A stretch of 64,000 nucleotides of DNA from an uncultured Tateyamaria sp. (GCF_947497045.1 NZ_CANMEU010000002.1:186001-250000), one strand, 5' to 3'. Shown: positions 17,461 to 28,196, counted from the first letter of the stretch. A program made the numbers and translations. Notes: generated by a model not told the origin, from the sequence alone.

Positions 17461-18030
17461 ATGACACATGAAATCTCTTCGGGTATGACCCGCCGCGCAC
17501 TTATGGGCGCATTTGCGGCAACAGCGATCACAGCCGCACCGACCTACTCCAACGCAGCAGGATTTCTGCGCGGATCAGGCGATATTCGCCGCCTCCGGAT
17601 GTATTCCGGTCGGACAGGCGAGCGGATCGACATGATTTATTGGATCGAGGGCGACTACATCAAGGACGCGGTACAGGAAGTGAATCACTTCATGCGCGAC
17701 TGGCGCACGGATGATGTGAAAAACATGGACCTGCGAACGGTCGATATTATGGCCGCCGCACATAATCTGCTGGAGGCTGACGAACCCTATATGTTGCTGT
17801 CAGGCTATCGCAGCCCGAAAACCAACGCGATGTTGCGCTCGCGCAGCCGTGGTGTGGCCAAGAATTCGCTGCACATGAAAGGGCAAGCCGCTGATCTGCG
17901 CCTGTCCACGCGGTCAGTCAGTCAGATGGCGCGCGCCGCTGTTGCCTGTCGCGGCGGTGGGGTCGGAAAATATTCCGGCTCGAATTTTGTGCATATGGAT
18001 TGCGGCGTCGTGCGCAGTTGGGGCGGCTGA
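17461..18030 (+). CDS. DUF882 / YcbK-like murein peptidase (M15 family), Tat-exported
   Basis: A 189-residue protein with a twin-arginine leader (MTRRALMG followed by a hydrophobic stretch). The peptidase_M15_2 core carries SGYRSPKTN, then SLHMKGQAADL with metal ligands His138 and Asp145, and HMDCG with His178, all conserved zinc-binding positions. YcbK/MepK-type enzymes cut peptide cross-links in murein. Its position divergent from an L,D-transpeptidase fits a role in editing 3-3 cross-links. The stop codon is part of the terminator stem that follows. Confidence 0.9.
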   Translation: MTHEISSGMTRRALMGAFAATAITAAPTYSNAAGFLRGSGDIRRLRMYSGRTGERIDMIYWIEGDYIKDAVQEVNHFMRDWRTDDVKNMDLRTVDIMAAAHNLLEADEPYMLLSGYRSPKTNAMLRSRSRGVAKNSLHMKGQAADLRLSTRSVSQMARAAVACRGGGVGKYSGSNFVHMDCGVVRSWGG

Positions 18031-18048
18031 CTTTAAGCGGCCCTTTTT
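18021..18048 (+). terminator. Terminator overlapping the DUF882 stop codon
   Basis: GGGCGGCT (18021-18028) pairs with AGCGGCCC (18036-18043) with one mismatch, followed by five T. The stop codon is within the stem. Confidence 0.6.
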
Positions 18049-18062
18049 GATATGTACTGACA

Positions 18063-18093
18063 GGCGTGTTCCAAATGGGTTCGCGCCTTTTTT
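18063..18093 (+). terminator. Second tandem terminator
   Basis: GGCGTG (18063-18068) with CGCGCC (18082-18087), then six T. It backs up the previous terminator before the convergent restriction gene. Confidence 0.5.
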
Positions 18094-18164
18094 GTGTGTC
18101 GGGATCGGAACAACGCTCAATGTCTCGACGCGCCTTGCCACGATAGCGCGAGTAAGGCCCTCCA

Positions 18165-19022
18165 CTATGATCGACGGATCGGCGTCGGGCTGCTCTTTTT
18201 CTGCTCGACCCCACCGCGCGAGATGGATGTGGCACGCACGGTCTCGGCCCCCTGATGCCCCACTTCGATCTCGACCCGGTTCAATTCGGTGTCCAGACCA
18301 CCAAAGCACTGGTGCATCGCATCAAGAATACCAACGTCCGAGAGCGTATTAACGCGCGGTTTTGGATTGTTGCGGGGGCTGGGAACGGTGCCGGGAAACA
18401 GATAGATGCACGGGGGTGGTACGCGATATGGGCCGACCTCGGTCAGCCGGGTCTGATCCGTTGCCAGTTTCGGACAAGGTCGGGCCAGCGTGCCACAAAT
18501 CCAGTCCCAGACAACCAGCCCGTCGATGCGCTGATTTCGGTCGATCATCTCGGCACTCAACCGGGTGTGGATGCCGGACCACACGTTGTGGCGGGGATCG
18601 GCACCTGGATTGCTGCACACGCTCCAAACGATGAACTCATCCGCGTGCGGAGGACGTTCAAAGATGTTCGTGTTGTTCCCGTCCAGACACCCTTTCAACT
18701 CGATGATTGCGGTTCGTCCGGTGTTGAGCGTCACAAAATAGTCGTGGCGGTTTGCCTCACCCGCCGACCCCCAATCCGTGATATAGCCGCCCTCCTGCAT
18801 ATGGCTGAGGACCAGCGAAACAAAATCCCGCTTCTCCTTCATCGACGCGGAAAACTGGCCTCTGATACGTTCAATCGTGCCTCGGAACAGGCCCGACTGA
18901 TAAAAGTCCTGCTCGTCGAGACCATGATCGCCAAGCGTGTGCGCCTGGGTCTTGAGCACCTCGGCGAACTCCAGGATCTTCTTGCGCAACTCGGCGTTCT
19001 TTTCGCAGGGTATTTCGCTCAC
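18165..19022 (-). CDS. Probable type II restriction endonuclease
   Basis: A 285-residue protein whose GTG start overlaps the stop of a C5-methyltransferase gene (GTGA). A PD-(D/E)XK nuclease core is visible: Asp94 in NRHDYFVTLN followed by IIELK with Glu108 and Lys110. The N-terminal part is helical; the middle has VVWDWICGTLARPCPKL. I do not recognise a named isoschizomer family. The function rests on the tight coupling to the methyltransferase and on the catalytic motif. The recognition sequence is unknown. Confidence 0.75.
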   Translation of the reverse strand: MSEIPCEKNAELRKKILEFAEVLKTQAHTLGDHGLDEQDFYQSGLFRGTIERIRGQFSASMKEKRDFVSLVLSHMQEGGYITDWGSAGEANRHDYFVTLNTGRTAIIELKGCLDGNNTNIFERPPHADEFIVWSVCSNPGADPRHNVWSGIHTRLSAEMIDRNQRIDGLVVWDWICGTLARPCPKLATDQTRLTEVGPYRVPPPCIYLFPGTVPSPRNNPKPRVNTLSDVGILDAMHQCFGGLDTELNRVEIEVGHQGAETVRATSISRGGVEQKKSSPTPIRRS

Positions 19023-20164
19023 GCGCGCACCCGGCTTTGGGCGAGTGCGGTTTCTGAAATCAGCTTTTCAAACAGATGCTTGGCGATATAGCGCACGACC
19101 GGAACCACAACGCCATCACCGGTCAGGTGGTAGGCCTCATTATAACGCGCGGGCAGCGCGTAGGTGTCAGGCAGCCCCATCAGGCGCGCTGTCTCACGCG
19201 TCGAAATCAATCGCGATCTGATCTTTTTACCCTCGACCACCATGATCAACTGGCGCGATGACCCACCCGCAGGTGTGCGCAGGCACCCGGCAATCTCGTC
19301 AAAGCGGATTTCGGCGCGTTGCACCTTGATCCCATGTTCATGCCGCGTGCGTTTGTAGATCGTTCCGACCATTTTCACGCCAGCCGCCTTGGCCGTCTCG
19401 ACCTTGGCCAGGTTCACCTCTGACATCATCGACAGCAGCGTGGTTGTCTCGGACGCGCTGTGCCACTTGGTGGAGGTCGGCGTGTCCTCGACGAAATCAG
19501 CGAACTTGGTTTTGCGCCTTGGCGGGGTTGGCATGGACCACCACAGCCAGTCGTTCTGCAACACGCCCGGCAATCTGCCAAAGGCGTTTTTCAGACTGGT
19601 CGGGTGCCAAGGGGCTTTGGGTGCCTCGCAGATCGCCATGGGAGGCACCGTCACATCCGCGCGCACGGCGATGATGAAAAGGCGCGGTCGCGATTGCGGC
19701 ACGAAATGCACCGCATCCGCAACAATCGCGCCGTATCGATAGCCAAGACTGCTGAGTGCCTCACAAATCGCTGTAAAATCCGCACCCTTGTGGGAGGTCA
19801 GCGTCCCAAGCACGTTTTCCAAAGCGATGATGCGCGGCGCGCGCCCCTCGTCGCGCAGCGCCTGAATGTGGTGAATAAAGGGCCAGAAGGTTCCGGAGCG
19901 GTCACCTCTCAGCCCCGCGCCCTCGCCCGCCAAAGACAGATCCTGACACGGGAAGGACCCCCACACCATATCAGGTTCGCCGGGCATGTCTTCGGGTGCG
20001 ATGTTGCGGATATCATCAACGATCAGATGGTCGTCGCCCCAGTTCCGGCGATATGTCTCGGCTTTCTTGTGATCGAAATCATTGGCGAGAAGGCACTGCC
20101 ACCCCTCACCAAGACCGGCCAGGGCCATGCCCCCACCCGCAAAGAACTCATAGAAACTACGCAA
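19019..20164 (-). CDS. DNA (cytosine-5-)-methyltransferase
   Basis: A 381-residue Dcm-type enzyme that methylates cytosine at C5. Motif I is FFAGGGMALAG (residues 7-17), motif IV FPCQDLS with catalytic Cys73, motif VI LENV (115-118), motif VIII QSRPRLF (157-163), a target-recognition region in the middle, motif IX RETARLMG and motif X GDGVVVPVV. All key motifs are intact. It overlaps the endonuclease gene by 4 bp, so modification is translated first and restriction is coupled to it. The pair lies 97 bp from the 3' end of tRNA-Arg, a typical insertion site for mobile DNA. Confidence 0.95.
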   Translation of the reverse strand: MRSFYEFFAGGGMALAGLGEGWQCLLANDFDHKKAETYRRNWGDDHLIVDDIRNIAPEDMPGEPDMVWGSFPCQDLSLAGEGAGLRGDRSGTFWPFIHHIQALRDEGRAPRIIALENVLGTLTSHKGADFTAICEALSSLGYRYGAIVADAVHFVPQSRPRLFIIAVRADVTVPPMAICEAPKAPWHPTSLKNAFGRLPGVLQNDWLWWSMPTPPRRKTKFADFVEDTPTSTKWHSASETTTLLSMMSEVNLAKVETAKAAGVKMVGTIYKRTRHEHGIKVQRAEIRFDEIAGCLRTPAGGSSRQLIMVVEGKKIRSRLISTRETARLMGLPDTYALPARYNEAYHLTGDGVVVPVVRYIAKHLFEKLISETALAQSRVRA

Positions 20165-20260
20165 AGCCTGTGACCCCCGCTTTGCCCAAATAGATCAGAC
20201 CAACGAGAACTAAGCAAGAACACATTGGGACATGTTTCCTGATCCGGTGCGGGAAAAAGG

Positions 20261-20337
20261 TGGCGATCGCACCAGGATTCGAACCTGGGACCTCTGCCTT
20301 CGGAGGGCAGCGCTCTATCCAGCTGAGCTATGCGACC
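20261..20337 (-). tRNA. tRNA-Arg(CCG)
   Basis: A 77-nt gene including encoded CCA. The acceptor stem pairs GGTCGCA with TGCGATC (one G-U), then discriminator G and CCA. The anticodon loop CTCCGAA gives CCG, reading CGG. The T loop is TTCGAAT. The 3' end faces the restriction-modification genes. Confidence 0.95.
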
Positions 20338-20495
20338 ACGTGTTGGTGCGTTTTCGGTGCCAGCGCACGTCATTCGCGATGGTTTTGCCTTCAGCCCTCC
20401 GAGCGCCGCGCGCCATCCAGCCAAAGGATCACTGCCCGGCGGTATAGCGGGGTGCCGAAGGTGCTGCAATTGCTAATCTCGCGCGATGCGGTGCC

Positions 20496-21716
20496 TCAGG
20501 CAAACAGATCGTGCGCCAGTTCCAGTGCGTCGATCAGCACGTCGACCTCATCCGTGGTGTTGTACATCGCGAAGGATGCGCGGCACGTGGCCGTCAGCCC
20601 CAGATGCTCCATCAATGGGCCGGTGCAATGCTGACCCGCACGCACCGCGACCCCCTTTTTGTCAAGGATGGTCGAGATGTCATGCGCATGCCCGGCCCCA
20701 TCCAGCGTGAACGAAAAAATCGCGCCTTTGTCGGGGGTTGTACCCTGTACTTGAAGCCAGTTGAGACCGTTCAGCCGGTCCACCGCATAGTCGCGTAACC
20801 GATCCTCATGGGCCTGGATCGCATCCATACCGTGGCCCATCATATAGTCGATCGCCACGCCAAGGCCGATCATCTGCACGATACCGGGCGTGCCCGCCTC
20901 GAACCGCATTGGGCCGTCATTATAGGTCACCGCATCTTTGGCGACCTCCTTGATCATGTCCCCGCCCCCGATAAAGGGGCGCATTTCGGTCATCCGCTCC
21001 GCCTTGACATAGATCGCGCCGGACCCGGACGGACCATAGAGTTTGTGTCCTGTGATCGCATAGAAATCTGCATCGATATCCTGCACATCCACCGGCATGT
21101 GCACCGCGGCTTGCGAGCCATCAACCAGGACAGGCACACCGCGTTCATGCGCGGCAGCGCAGATCGTTTTCACATCGACCTTGGTGCCAAGCACGTTGGA
21201 CATATGGGTCACGGCAATCAGCTTGGTTTTGGGCCCAATCGCGTCAATGACCTTTTGCGGGTCAAGCGCGCCTGTCGCATCCACATCCACCCATTTCAGC
21301 ACCACACCCTGCCGTTCGCGCAGGAAATGCCAGGGCACGATATTGGCGTGGTGTTCCATCACGCTGAGGATGATCTCGTCGCCCGCCTCAAGGCGCGGCA
21401 TGGCCCACCCATAGGCGACCATGTTGATGCCTTCGGTGGTGCCGGAGTTGAAGATGATCTCGTCTTCGGAGCCCGCATTCAGGAACTTGGTGATCTTGGC
21501 GCGCACGGATTCATAGTTGTCCGTGGCAAGGTTCGACAGAAAGTGCAGACCCCGGTGGACGTTGGCATATTCCTCGGAATAGGCGCGCGAAATGGCGTCG
21601 ATCACCACCTGCGGTTTCTGCGCCGAGGCCCCGTTGTCGAGGTAGACAAGCGGCTTGCCATTCACCTCGCGTGACAAGATAGGAAAATCGGCACGAATGC
21701 GATTTACGTCATACAT
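20496..21716 (-). CDS. sufS: SufS cysteine desulfurase
   Basis: A 406-residue class V PLP enzyme that removes sulfur from cysteine for Fe-S assembly. The cofactor Lys lies in AITGHKLYGPSG, the active-site Cys in VRAGQHCTGP on the long loop typical of group II (SufS) enzymes. It is the last gene of the suf operon, starting one base after the preceding stop. This is one of two desulfurases in the operon. No sufE, sufT (DUF59) or sufA gene follows; a tRNA and a restriction-modification pair occupy the downstream position. Confidence 0.93.
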   Translation of the reverse strand: MYDVNRIRADFPILSREVNGKPLVYLDNGASAQKPQVVIDAISRAYSEEYANVHRGLHFLSNLATDNYESVRAKITKFLNAGSEDEIIFNSGTTEGINMVAYGWAMPRLEAGDEIILSVMEHHANIVPWHFLRERQGVVLKWVDVDATGALDPQKVIDAIGPKTKLIAVTHMSNVLGTKVDVKTICAAAHERGVPVLVDGSQAAVHMPVDVQDIDADFYAITGHKLYGPSGSGAIYVKAERMTEMRPFIGGGDMIKEVAKDAVTYNDGPMRFEAGTPGIVQMIGLGVAIDYMMGHGMDAIQAHEDRLRDYAVDRLNGLNWLQVQGTTPDKGAIFSFTLDGAGHAHDISTILDKKGVAVRAGQHCTGPLMEHLGLTATCRASFAMYNTTDEVDVLIDALELAHDLFA

Positions 21717-21717
21717 A

Positions 21718-22314
21718 TCAAAGTCCTCCGGCTGACACGCCCATCACGGTCAGGATCAGCATCAGTCCGATAAAGACACCCACCACGACCGCAACCAGCA
21801 GTCCAAGCGCGTGCAAAAGAGAGTCAAATCGCAAGGCTGCGCTGATGAAATGCAGCATCAGCCAAAAGGCCAGGATCATCACGCCCAGGGCGGCAAGTCC
21901 CGCAAGGGTCGGCACCACAAAGCTGAGCAGCAGGATCGCGGCCTGCGCCACTGCGCGTAGCGCCTGAAGCCAGACCAGCAAGACCAGCAGATCGCTCATT
22001 TCACCCTGCCCGCCCATCGCGCGCCCCGCCCAGAACAGTCCCTGCACCATCACAACCAGCCCGCCCGCGATCAGGACGAACAGCAATATGGGTCGCTCAA
22101 GCAGGGCCAGAACCGGCAGCGCCGCGCGCGCGACATCATCAACCGCTTGCCCTGCCAGGACGACGGGCCCGGTGGCCAGTATCGCGTTGATCGCCGCCAC
22201 CGCACACAGCGCCATGTAAAGCGTTGTGCGGTCCACGTCCCAACCCATGATCCGGTCCGCCGTGCCCTTGGGGTCGCGCACCGTATCAACGGCCAGTTGC
22301 GTCCAATTGATCAT
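21718..22314 (-). CDS. YIP1-family membrane protein
   Basis: A 198-residue membrane protein starting at 22314, where ATGA overlaps the previous stop. It has a soluble N-terminal helix (WTQLAVDTVRDPKGTADRIMG), then five hydrophobic segments as in the bacterial YIP1 (DUF1282-like) family. The function in bacteria is unknown. It is fixed inside the suf operon between sufD and sufS, together with another membrane protein of similar make-up, in an arrangement I associate with Rhodobacterales. Confidence 0.75.
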   Translation of the reverse strand: MINWTQLAVDTVRDPKGTADRIMGWDVDRTTLYMALCAVAAINAILATGPVVLAGQAVDDVARAALPVLALLERPILLFVLIAGGLVVMVQGLFWAGRAMGGQGEMSDLLVLLVWLQALRAVAQAAILLLSFVVPTLAGLAALGVMILAFWLMLHFISAALRFDSLLHALGLLVAVVVGVFIGLMLILTVMGVSAGGL

Positions 22315-22793
22315 GTGCGCCGCTCCTGCGCGATATCGCCACCGATCCAGAACCACAAAAACACGCAGCACCAGATCAGCCCGACGATCTGCGTCTCAAG
22401 GCCCGGTCCGACAAATCCGGCAACCAACCCATGCAGCAGGATCAGCGGGGTCGAGGCAAACAGCGCCCAAAACAGCGCCAGTCGGGCACCATAGGCATCA
22501 CCACGTCCGCCAAGCACACGGCCAATCCCGCGCACCAGAAACGCAATCGCGTAAAACAGAAGCGGGGCGATGAACAGCCACGCCATCAGGGTCGCCCCCA
22601 TCAGCATATCAAGGTCCTGCCCGGTCAGATGGGCCTCGCGCGACAGCCGGGGCAACTGCGCCACAAAGATCAGCGCACAGGCCCCCATCAGATAGGCCAG
22701 TGCCCGGTCCTCGCGTTGGCCAAGGTCAAGCAAACGGCGGATCACCCGGCCCGGCCCCCGATAGGTCGCGGCAATATTGTGGGTCAGCGCCAT
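22311..22793 (-). CDS. Multi-pass membrane protein, probable YIP1-like
   Basis: A 160-residue protein with four to five hydrophobic segments after an amphipathic N-terminus (GRVIRRLLDLGQREDRALAY). It overlaps sufD by one base and the next gene by four, so it is co-translated with the suf genes. The general layout resembles the following YIP1-type protein and may represent an old duplication. There is no direct evidence for a role in Fe-S assembly. Confidence 0.7.
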   Translation of the reverse strand: MALTHNIAATYRGPGRVIRRLLDLGQREDRALAYLMGACALIFVAQLPRLSREAHLTGQDLDMLMGATLMAWLFIAPLLFYAIAFLVRGIGRVLGGRGDAYGARLALFWALFASTPLILLHGLVAGFVGPGLETQIVGLIWCCVFLWFWIGGDIAQERRT

Positions 22794-24073
22794 CAGCCCC
22801 GATGCCGCTCCAGCCAGCCCTCAAGGCGATCCACGATCACATCGCGCAGCCCTTCGTCTTCGATCTCCTCAACCGCTTCGGCGAGGAACGCAAGGGTCAG
22901 CAGGTCGGTTGCGAGCGCCTCCGGCACGCCGCGCGAGCGCAGGTAGAACAGCGCCTCTTCGTCAATCGCGCCCGAGGTCGAGCCGTGCGAACACACCACA
23001 TCATCGGCATAGATTTCCAACTCGGGCTTGGCAAGGAACTCGCTGTCGCCATCCAGCAAAAGCGATTGGCTGATCTGATAGCCATCCGTCTTTTGCGCGC
23101 CCGCCTTGACGAGAATCTTGCCCTGAAACACGCCCACGGCTCCGTTGCGCAGGACTTTCTTGAAGACCTGACGGCTTTCGCAGCGTTCCGCATCATGGGT
23201 TATGAACACCGTGTCATCGTGATGGAAATCACCGTCCCCGACACAGGCACCGGCCACATGGGCAATCGCATCATCGCCGGTCAACTCGATCACGCATTCA
23301 TTGCGTGTCAGCCGTCCGTTCACGGTCAACGTAAAGGATTTGAAGGTCGACTCTGTGCCCAAGCGCGCAAAAAGATGCGTCGCAGCGCGGCGTTCATGGT
23401 CACGCCCCTGCGCGCGCACATGGTGGAAGGTGGCGGTGTCAGCAATGTCGACCTCCATCACCTTGTTGAACCGGGCCGCGGCAGGCCCATTTTCAAGCAC
23501 AGTCAGTTCGGCCCCCGCATCCAGCTTGATCACGTGGTGCAGGATCGCATCCGACGCCTCGTCGCTGTGATTGTAGACAAGGCTGATCGGTTTGGGGGCC
23601 TTACCCGTCACATGGATCAGCACACCATCGGTGGCAAAAGCCGTGTTCAACGTGGCCAGGGGGCGCGGCACCGGCGTTTGGCCGCGCGCCTCAAGGACAC
23701 CGTAAACGCCTTTGGCCCAGTGGATATCCGCGCCCGCCCCGGCCAGCCGCTCAATGCTGAGGTGATCCATCGCAAGCGGGTCGGACGCATCGGCGTTGAA
23801 CACCCCATCGTCAAACACGACCGATAACGTGTCGGTTCCCTCGAACAGCGCAGCCTCGCCCGCATCAAAGAGAGCCGCTTGTGGCGCGTCGGCTTGGGTC
23901 AGCGCATCGGGGCGGGTGAATTTCCAGTATTCATCGCGCCGTTCAGGCAAGCCCATGGCGCGCAGCCGGGCCACCGCGTCCGAACGTGTCGACGCAGACC
24001 ATCCGTCTGTTTGCAAGTTCAGGCCAGCGATCCGCGCTTCGGTCGCATTCTGTTTTTCTGCGGTCGCGCTCAT
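22793..24073 (-). CDS. sufD: SufD, Fe-S cluster scaffold subunit
   Basis: A 426-residue SufBD-family protein forming the SufBC2D scaffold complex. The beta-helix core contains the pattern TFHHVRAQGRDHERRAATH, and the C-terminus ends with the family motif DVVCSHGSTSGAIDEEALFY and LRSRGVPEALA, including the conserved Cys-His. I use the ATG at 24073, which overlaps the sufC stop by one base; a GTG three bases upstream is the alternative. Membrane-protein genes follow instead of sufS directly. Confidence 0.92.
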   Translation of the reverse strand: MSATAEKQNATEARIAGLNLQTDGWSASTRSDAVARLRAMGLPERRDEYWKFTRPDALTQADAPQAALFDAGEAALFEGTDTLSVVFDDGVFNADASDPLAMDHLSIERLAGAGADIHWAKGVYGVLEARGQTPVPRPLATLNTAFATDGVLIHVTGKAPKPISLVYNHSDEASDAILHHVIKLDAGAELTVLENGPAAARFNKVMEVDIADTATFHHVRAQGRDHERRAATHLFARLGTESTFKSFTLTVNGRLTRNECVIELTGDDAIAHVAGACVGDGDFHHDDTVFITHDAERCESRQVFKKVLRNGAVGVFQGKILVKAGAQKTDGYQISQSLLLDGDSEFLAKPELEIYADDVVCSHGSTSGAIDEEALFYLRSRGVPEALATDLLTLAFLAEAVEEIEDEGLRDVIVDRLEGWLERHRG

Positions 24074-24828
24074 CACGCCACCTCAGCCAAGATATCGGCA
24101 TACCCGTTGTTTTCAACTTCAAGCGCCAGTTCGGGCCCGCCGGTTTTCACGATGCGGCCATCCGCCATGATGTGCACCACATCGGGTTTGATATGGTCCA
24201 GCAGGCGCTGATAGTGGGTGATCACAAGGAATCCACGGCCCTCATTGCGCAGCGCATTCACGCCTTCGGCCACCAGCTTCATCGCGTCAACGTCCAACCC
24301 CGAATCCGTTTCATCCAGAATGCACATCTTGGGTTCAAGCATGGCCATCTGCAGGATTTCGTTGCGCTTTTTCTCACCACCGGAGAAGCCGACATTGACG
24401 GGACGTTTCAGCATATCGGCGTCGATCTTGAGTTCCCTGGCGCGGGCGCGCACGACTTTGAGGAACTCCGCCGCGCTCATTTCGTCCTCGCCGCGCGCCT
24501 TGCGCTGTGCATTCACCGCCGTGCGCAGAAAGGTCATGTTGCCAACACCGGGAATTTCGACAGGATATTGAAAGGCGAGGAACAGGCCGGCAGCGGCGCG
24601 CTCTTCGGGCTCAATATCAAGCAGATCAATATCCCCCAGATGGGCGGTGCCGTCGGTCACCTCATAACCATCCTTGCCCGACAACACATAGGACAGCGTC
24701 GACTTGCCCGACCCGTTGGGCCCCATGATGGCATGCACCTTGCCCGCCTCGACACTCAGGTCGACACCTTTGAGGATCTGCTTGTCCTCTTCTTCGAGTT
24801 TCACATGCAAGTTTCTGATGTTAAGCAT
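24073..24828 (-). CDS. sufC: SufC, Fe-S assembly ATPase
   Basis: A 251-residue ABC-type ATPase driving conformational change in SufBC2D. Walker A GPNGSGKST is near residue 35, signature FSGGEKKRNE, Walker B CILDETDSGLD, and HYQRLLD is the SufC-specific switch region. It is preceded by the ybjQ-like gene (31-bp gap) and overlaps sufD by one base. Confidence 0.95.
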   Translation of the reverse strand: MLNIRNLHVKLEEEDKQILKGVDLSVEAGKVHAIMGPNGSGKSTLSYVLSGKDGYEVTDGTAHLGDIDLLDIEPEERAAAGLFLAFQYPVEIPGVGNMTFLRTAVNAQRKARGEDEMSAAEFLKVVRARARELKIDADMLKRPVNVGFSGGEKKRNEILQMAMLEPKMCILDETDSGLDVDAMKLVAEGVNALRNEGRGFLVITHYQRLLDHIKPDVVHIMADGRIVKTGGPELALEVENNGYADILAEVA

Positions 24829-24859
24829 TTTTCTTCTTCCTTTGGCGCATGATGCGCGT

Positions 24860-25174
24860 TTATCCGATGATCACGGCGGTGCCCGAAACGGACACCATCA
24901 GCATGCTGTCCCCAACCACTTCATAGTCGAGGTCGATGCCGACAACCGCGTTGGCACCTGCCTGCGCGGCGCGCTCTTCCAATTCCTGCATGGCCGTGTC
25001 GCGCGCATCCTGTAGCTTGGATTCGTAAGCGCCCGAACGACCCCCGATGATGTCCGTGATACCCGCAAAGAAATCGCGCACCACATTGGCCCCCATGATC
25101 GCTTCGCCCACGACAATGCCGCGATAGTCCGTGATCTTGTAGCCCTCGACGGTGTTTGTGGTGGTCAGGATCAT
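24860..25174 (-). CDS. YbjQ-family (UPF0145) protein
   Basis: A 104-residue protein of the heavy-metal-binding-domain YbjQ family, with the family start [21 protein letters not shown], a middle [21 protein letters not shown] and the C-terminal [10 protein letters not shown]. These proteins form pentameric rings; the function is unclear. The start overlaps the stop of a small membrane-protein gene by ATGA. It is carried inside the suf operon between sufB and sufC. Confidence 0.9.
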   Translation of the reverse strand: MILTTTNTVEGYKITDYRGIVVGEAIMGANVVRDFFAGITDIIGGRSGAYESKLQDARDTAMQELEERAAQAGANAVVGIDLDYEVVGDSMLMVSVSGTAVIIG

Positions 25175-25377
25175 GCCACGCCCCCACTGAGATAGCTGTA
25201 AAGCATCATTGCCAGCAACGCGGCCCCCGCCGCTGCCGAGGCGATCACGAAGGGCGAGCCGCCAAGCAATCCGGTCGAGGTCTTGCCCTTACGTTTGCGC
25301 ATATAAAGCCCGATCAGCGTGCCGATAAACACACCCACAGCGGCCCCTGCGGACTGTTGAACAAGGTCCTGGATCAT
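25171..25377 (-). CDS. Small two-helix membrane protein in suf operon
   Basis: A 68-residue protein with two hydrophobic segments separated by a basic loop, [12 protein letters not shown]. It overlaps both neighbours by four bases (ATGA), good evidence that it is translated. No family recognised. The basic loop suggests a cytoplasmic hairpin orientation. Confidence 0.7.
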   Translation of the reverse strand: MIQDLVQQSAGAAVGVFIGTLIGLYMRKRKGKTSTGLLGGSPFVIASAAAGAALLAMMLYSYLSGGVA

Positions 25378-25586
25378 CTGTCGTCATCCGTCCCGGACTT
25401 GGGCGCAAACACAAACCATGCCGCACGCGCAGCCCCGCCTGTCATCGCACCTGCAACGGCAAAACCAACCATCAACGATGGTGCCAAGATCGCCCCCAAC
25501 CCGGCACCCAGCAAAGCGCCAAGGGCGACCCAACCCAGCATCGTTGCCGGAATATTGGGGGCCTTATGATCCTTTGATCCGACCAC
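25374..25586 (-). CDS. Small glycine/alanine-rich membrane protein in suf operon
   Basis: A 70-residue protein starting at GTG, two bases after the sufB stop. Two hydrophobic Gly/Ala-rich segments (GWVALGALLGAGLGAILA and VGFAVAGAMTGGAA) are followed by a short polar tail. It is coupled to the next small membrane-protein gene by ATGA. The function is unknown. Confidence 0.65.
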   Translation of the reverse strand: MVGSKDHKAPNIPATMLGWVALGALLGAGLGAILAPSLMVGFAVAGAMTGGAARAAWFVFAPKSGTDDDR

Positions 25587-25588
25587 GA

Positions 25589-27124
<1,536 letters not shown>

Positions 27125-27144
27125 TTCCCTCTGTGCTGCACGCT

Positions 27145-28194
27145 TTAAGCGGCGCGCGCCTCGTGTTTCTTCAACTTTTGCGTCCATGCGTCGGCAAAGC
27201 GCAATACATCCTGTTCCGTCGTTTCCAGCCCAAGCGACACGCGGATCGCGTGGCCCGCAACATCCTCAAATCCCATGGCCGTCAGCACCTTGCTGGCCTT
27301 GACCTTGCCACTTGAACAAGCGGATCCGGCTGAAATCGCAAAGCCCGCCAGATCCATCTGCATCACCTGCGTTTCCCCCTTCCATCCCGGAGTCGCAAAG
27401 CAGGTCGTGTTGGGAAGCCGGTGCGCTTCTTTCCCGATAAAAATAGTCGTATTTGAGGCAGCCTCAAGAGCACATTCTAGAATATTTCTAAGTTTCTCGA
27501 TTTTCGCCCACGCACCTGCCTCAACGTCAGCCTGCGCCGCCGCCGCCGCTGCACCAAATCCGGCAATGCCCACGATGTTTTCGGTGCCCGACCGGCGGCC
27601 CATCTCCTGACCACCGCCGCGCAAGGCCGGGGTCACATCAAGGCCCCGGCGGATCACCAGCGCGCCAACGCCTTTGGGTCCGCCAAGCTTGTGCGCGGAA
27701 ATCAACGCCATATCGATGCCGGATGCGTCGAAATCAACCGCAACCTTGCCCAGGGCCTGGGTCATGTCGCACACTGCGGTGCCCATAGGGACGTCTTGCA
27801 TGACGCCCGTCTCTGAATTAGCCATTTGGAGCGCACTGGCAGCAGGCTCATCCAGCACAACAGTGCCGCGCCGATCCACGCTCAACCGATCCTCGACCCA
27901 TGCGCCGACCGCATCATGCTCAACCGGGGCCGCGACCAGCTCACGCCCCGCACAGGCCAACGCGGCCGCCTCGGTCGCGCTGGAGACAAACACGATGTCC
28001 GCCTCCACCGCACCCATCGCACGGGCCACCTGCGCGCGCGCCGCCTCGACCAATGATTTCGCCGCGCGCCCTTCGGCATGCACAGAGGACGGATTGCCAA
28101 TCACATCCATCGCCGCAACCATCGCCGCACGCGCCTCTACCCTCAACGGAGTGGTGGCATTGTGATCAAGATAAATGCGACTCACCTGATCCAT
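27145..28194 (-). CDS. Cysteine desulfurase, NifS/IscS type
   Basis: A 349-residue group I class V aminotransferase. It begins [11 protein letters not shown], the PLP Lys is in [15 protein letters not shown], and the flexible loop carries the sulfur-accepting Cys in [11 protein letters not shown]. It is shorter than classical IscS (about 400 residues), as in the alphaproteobacterial suf-linked desulfurase. It follows iscR after a palindromic repeat and precedes sufB. It works with SufS as a second sulfur donor in the same operon. Confidence 0.92.
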   Translation of the reverse strand: MDQVSRIYLDHNATTPLRVEARAAMVAAMDVIGNPSSVHAEGRAAKSLVEAARAQVARAMGAVEADIVFVSSATEAAALACAGRELVAAPVEHDAVGAWVEDRLSVDRRGTVVLDEPAASALQMANSETGVMQDVPMGTAVCDMTQALGKVAVDFDASGIDMALISAHKLGGPKGVGALVIRRGLDVTPALRGGGQEMGRRSGTENIVGIAGFGAAAAAAQADVEAGAWAKIEKLRNILECALEAASNTTIFIGKEAHRLPNTTCFATPGWKGETQVMQMDLAGFAISAGSACSSGKVKASKVLTAMGFEDVAGHAIRVSLGLETTEQDVLRFADAWTQKLKKHEARAA

Positions 28195-28196
28195 CT

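Noticed and set aside
18031-18164. Duplicated tRNA-Arg end marking the left border of the restriction island
   Set aside because: I compared the gap with the tRNA 3' sequence and found no repeat; the region is occupied by two terminators.
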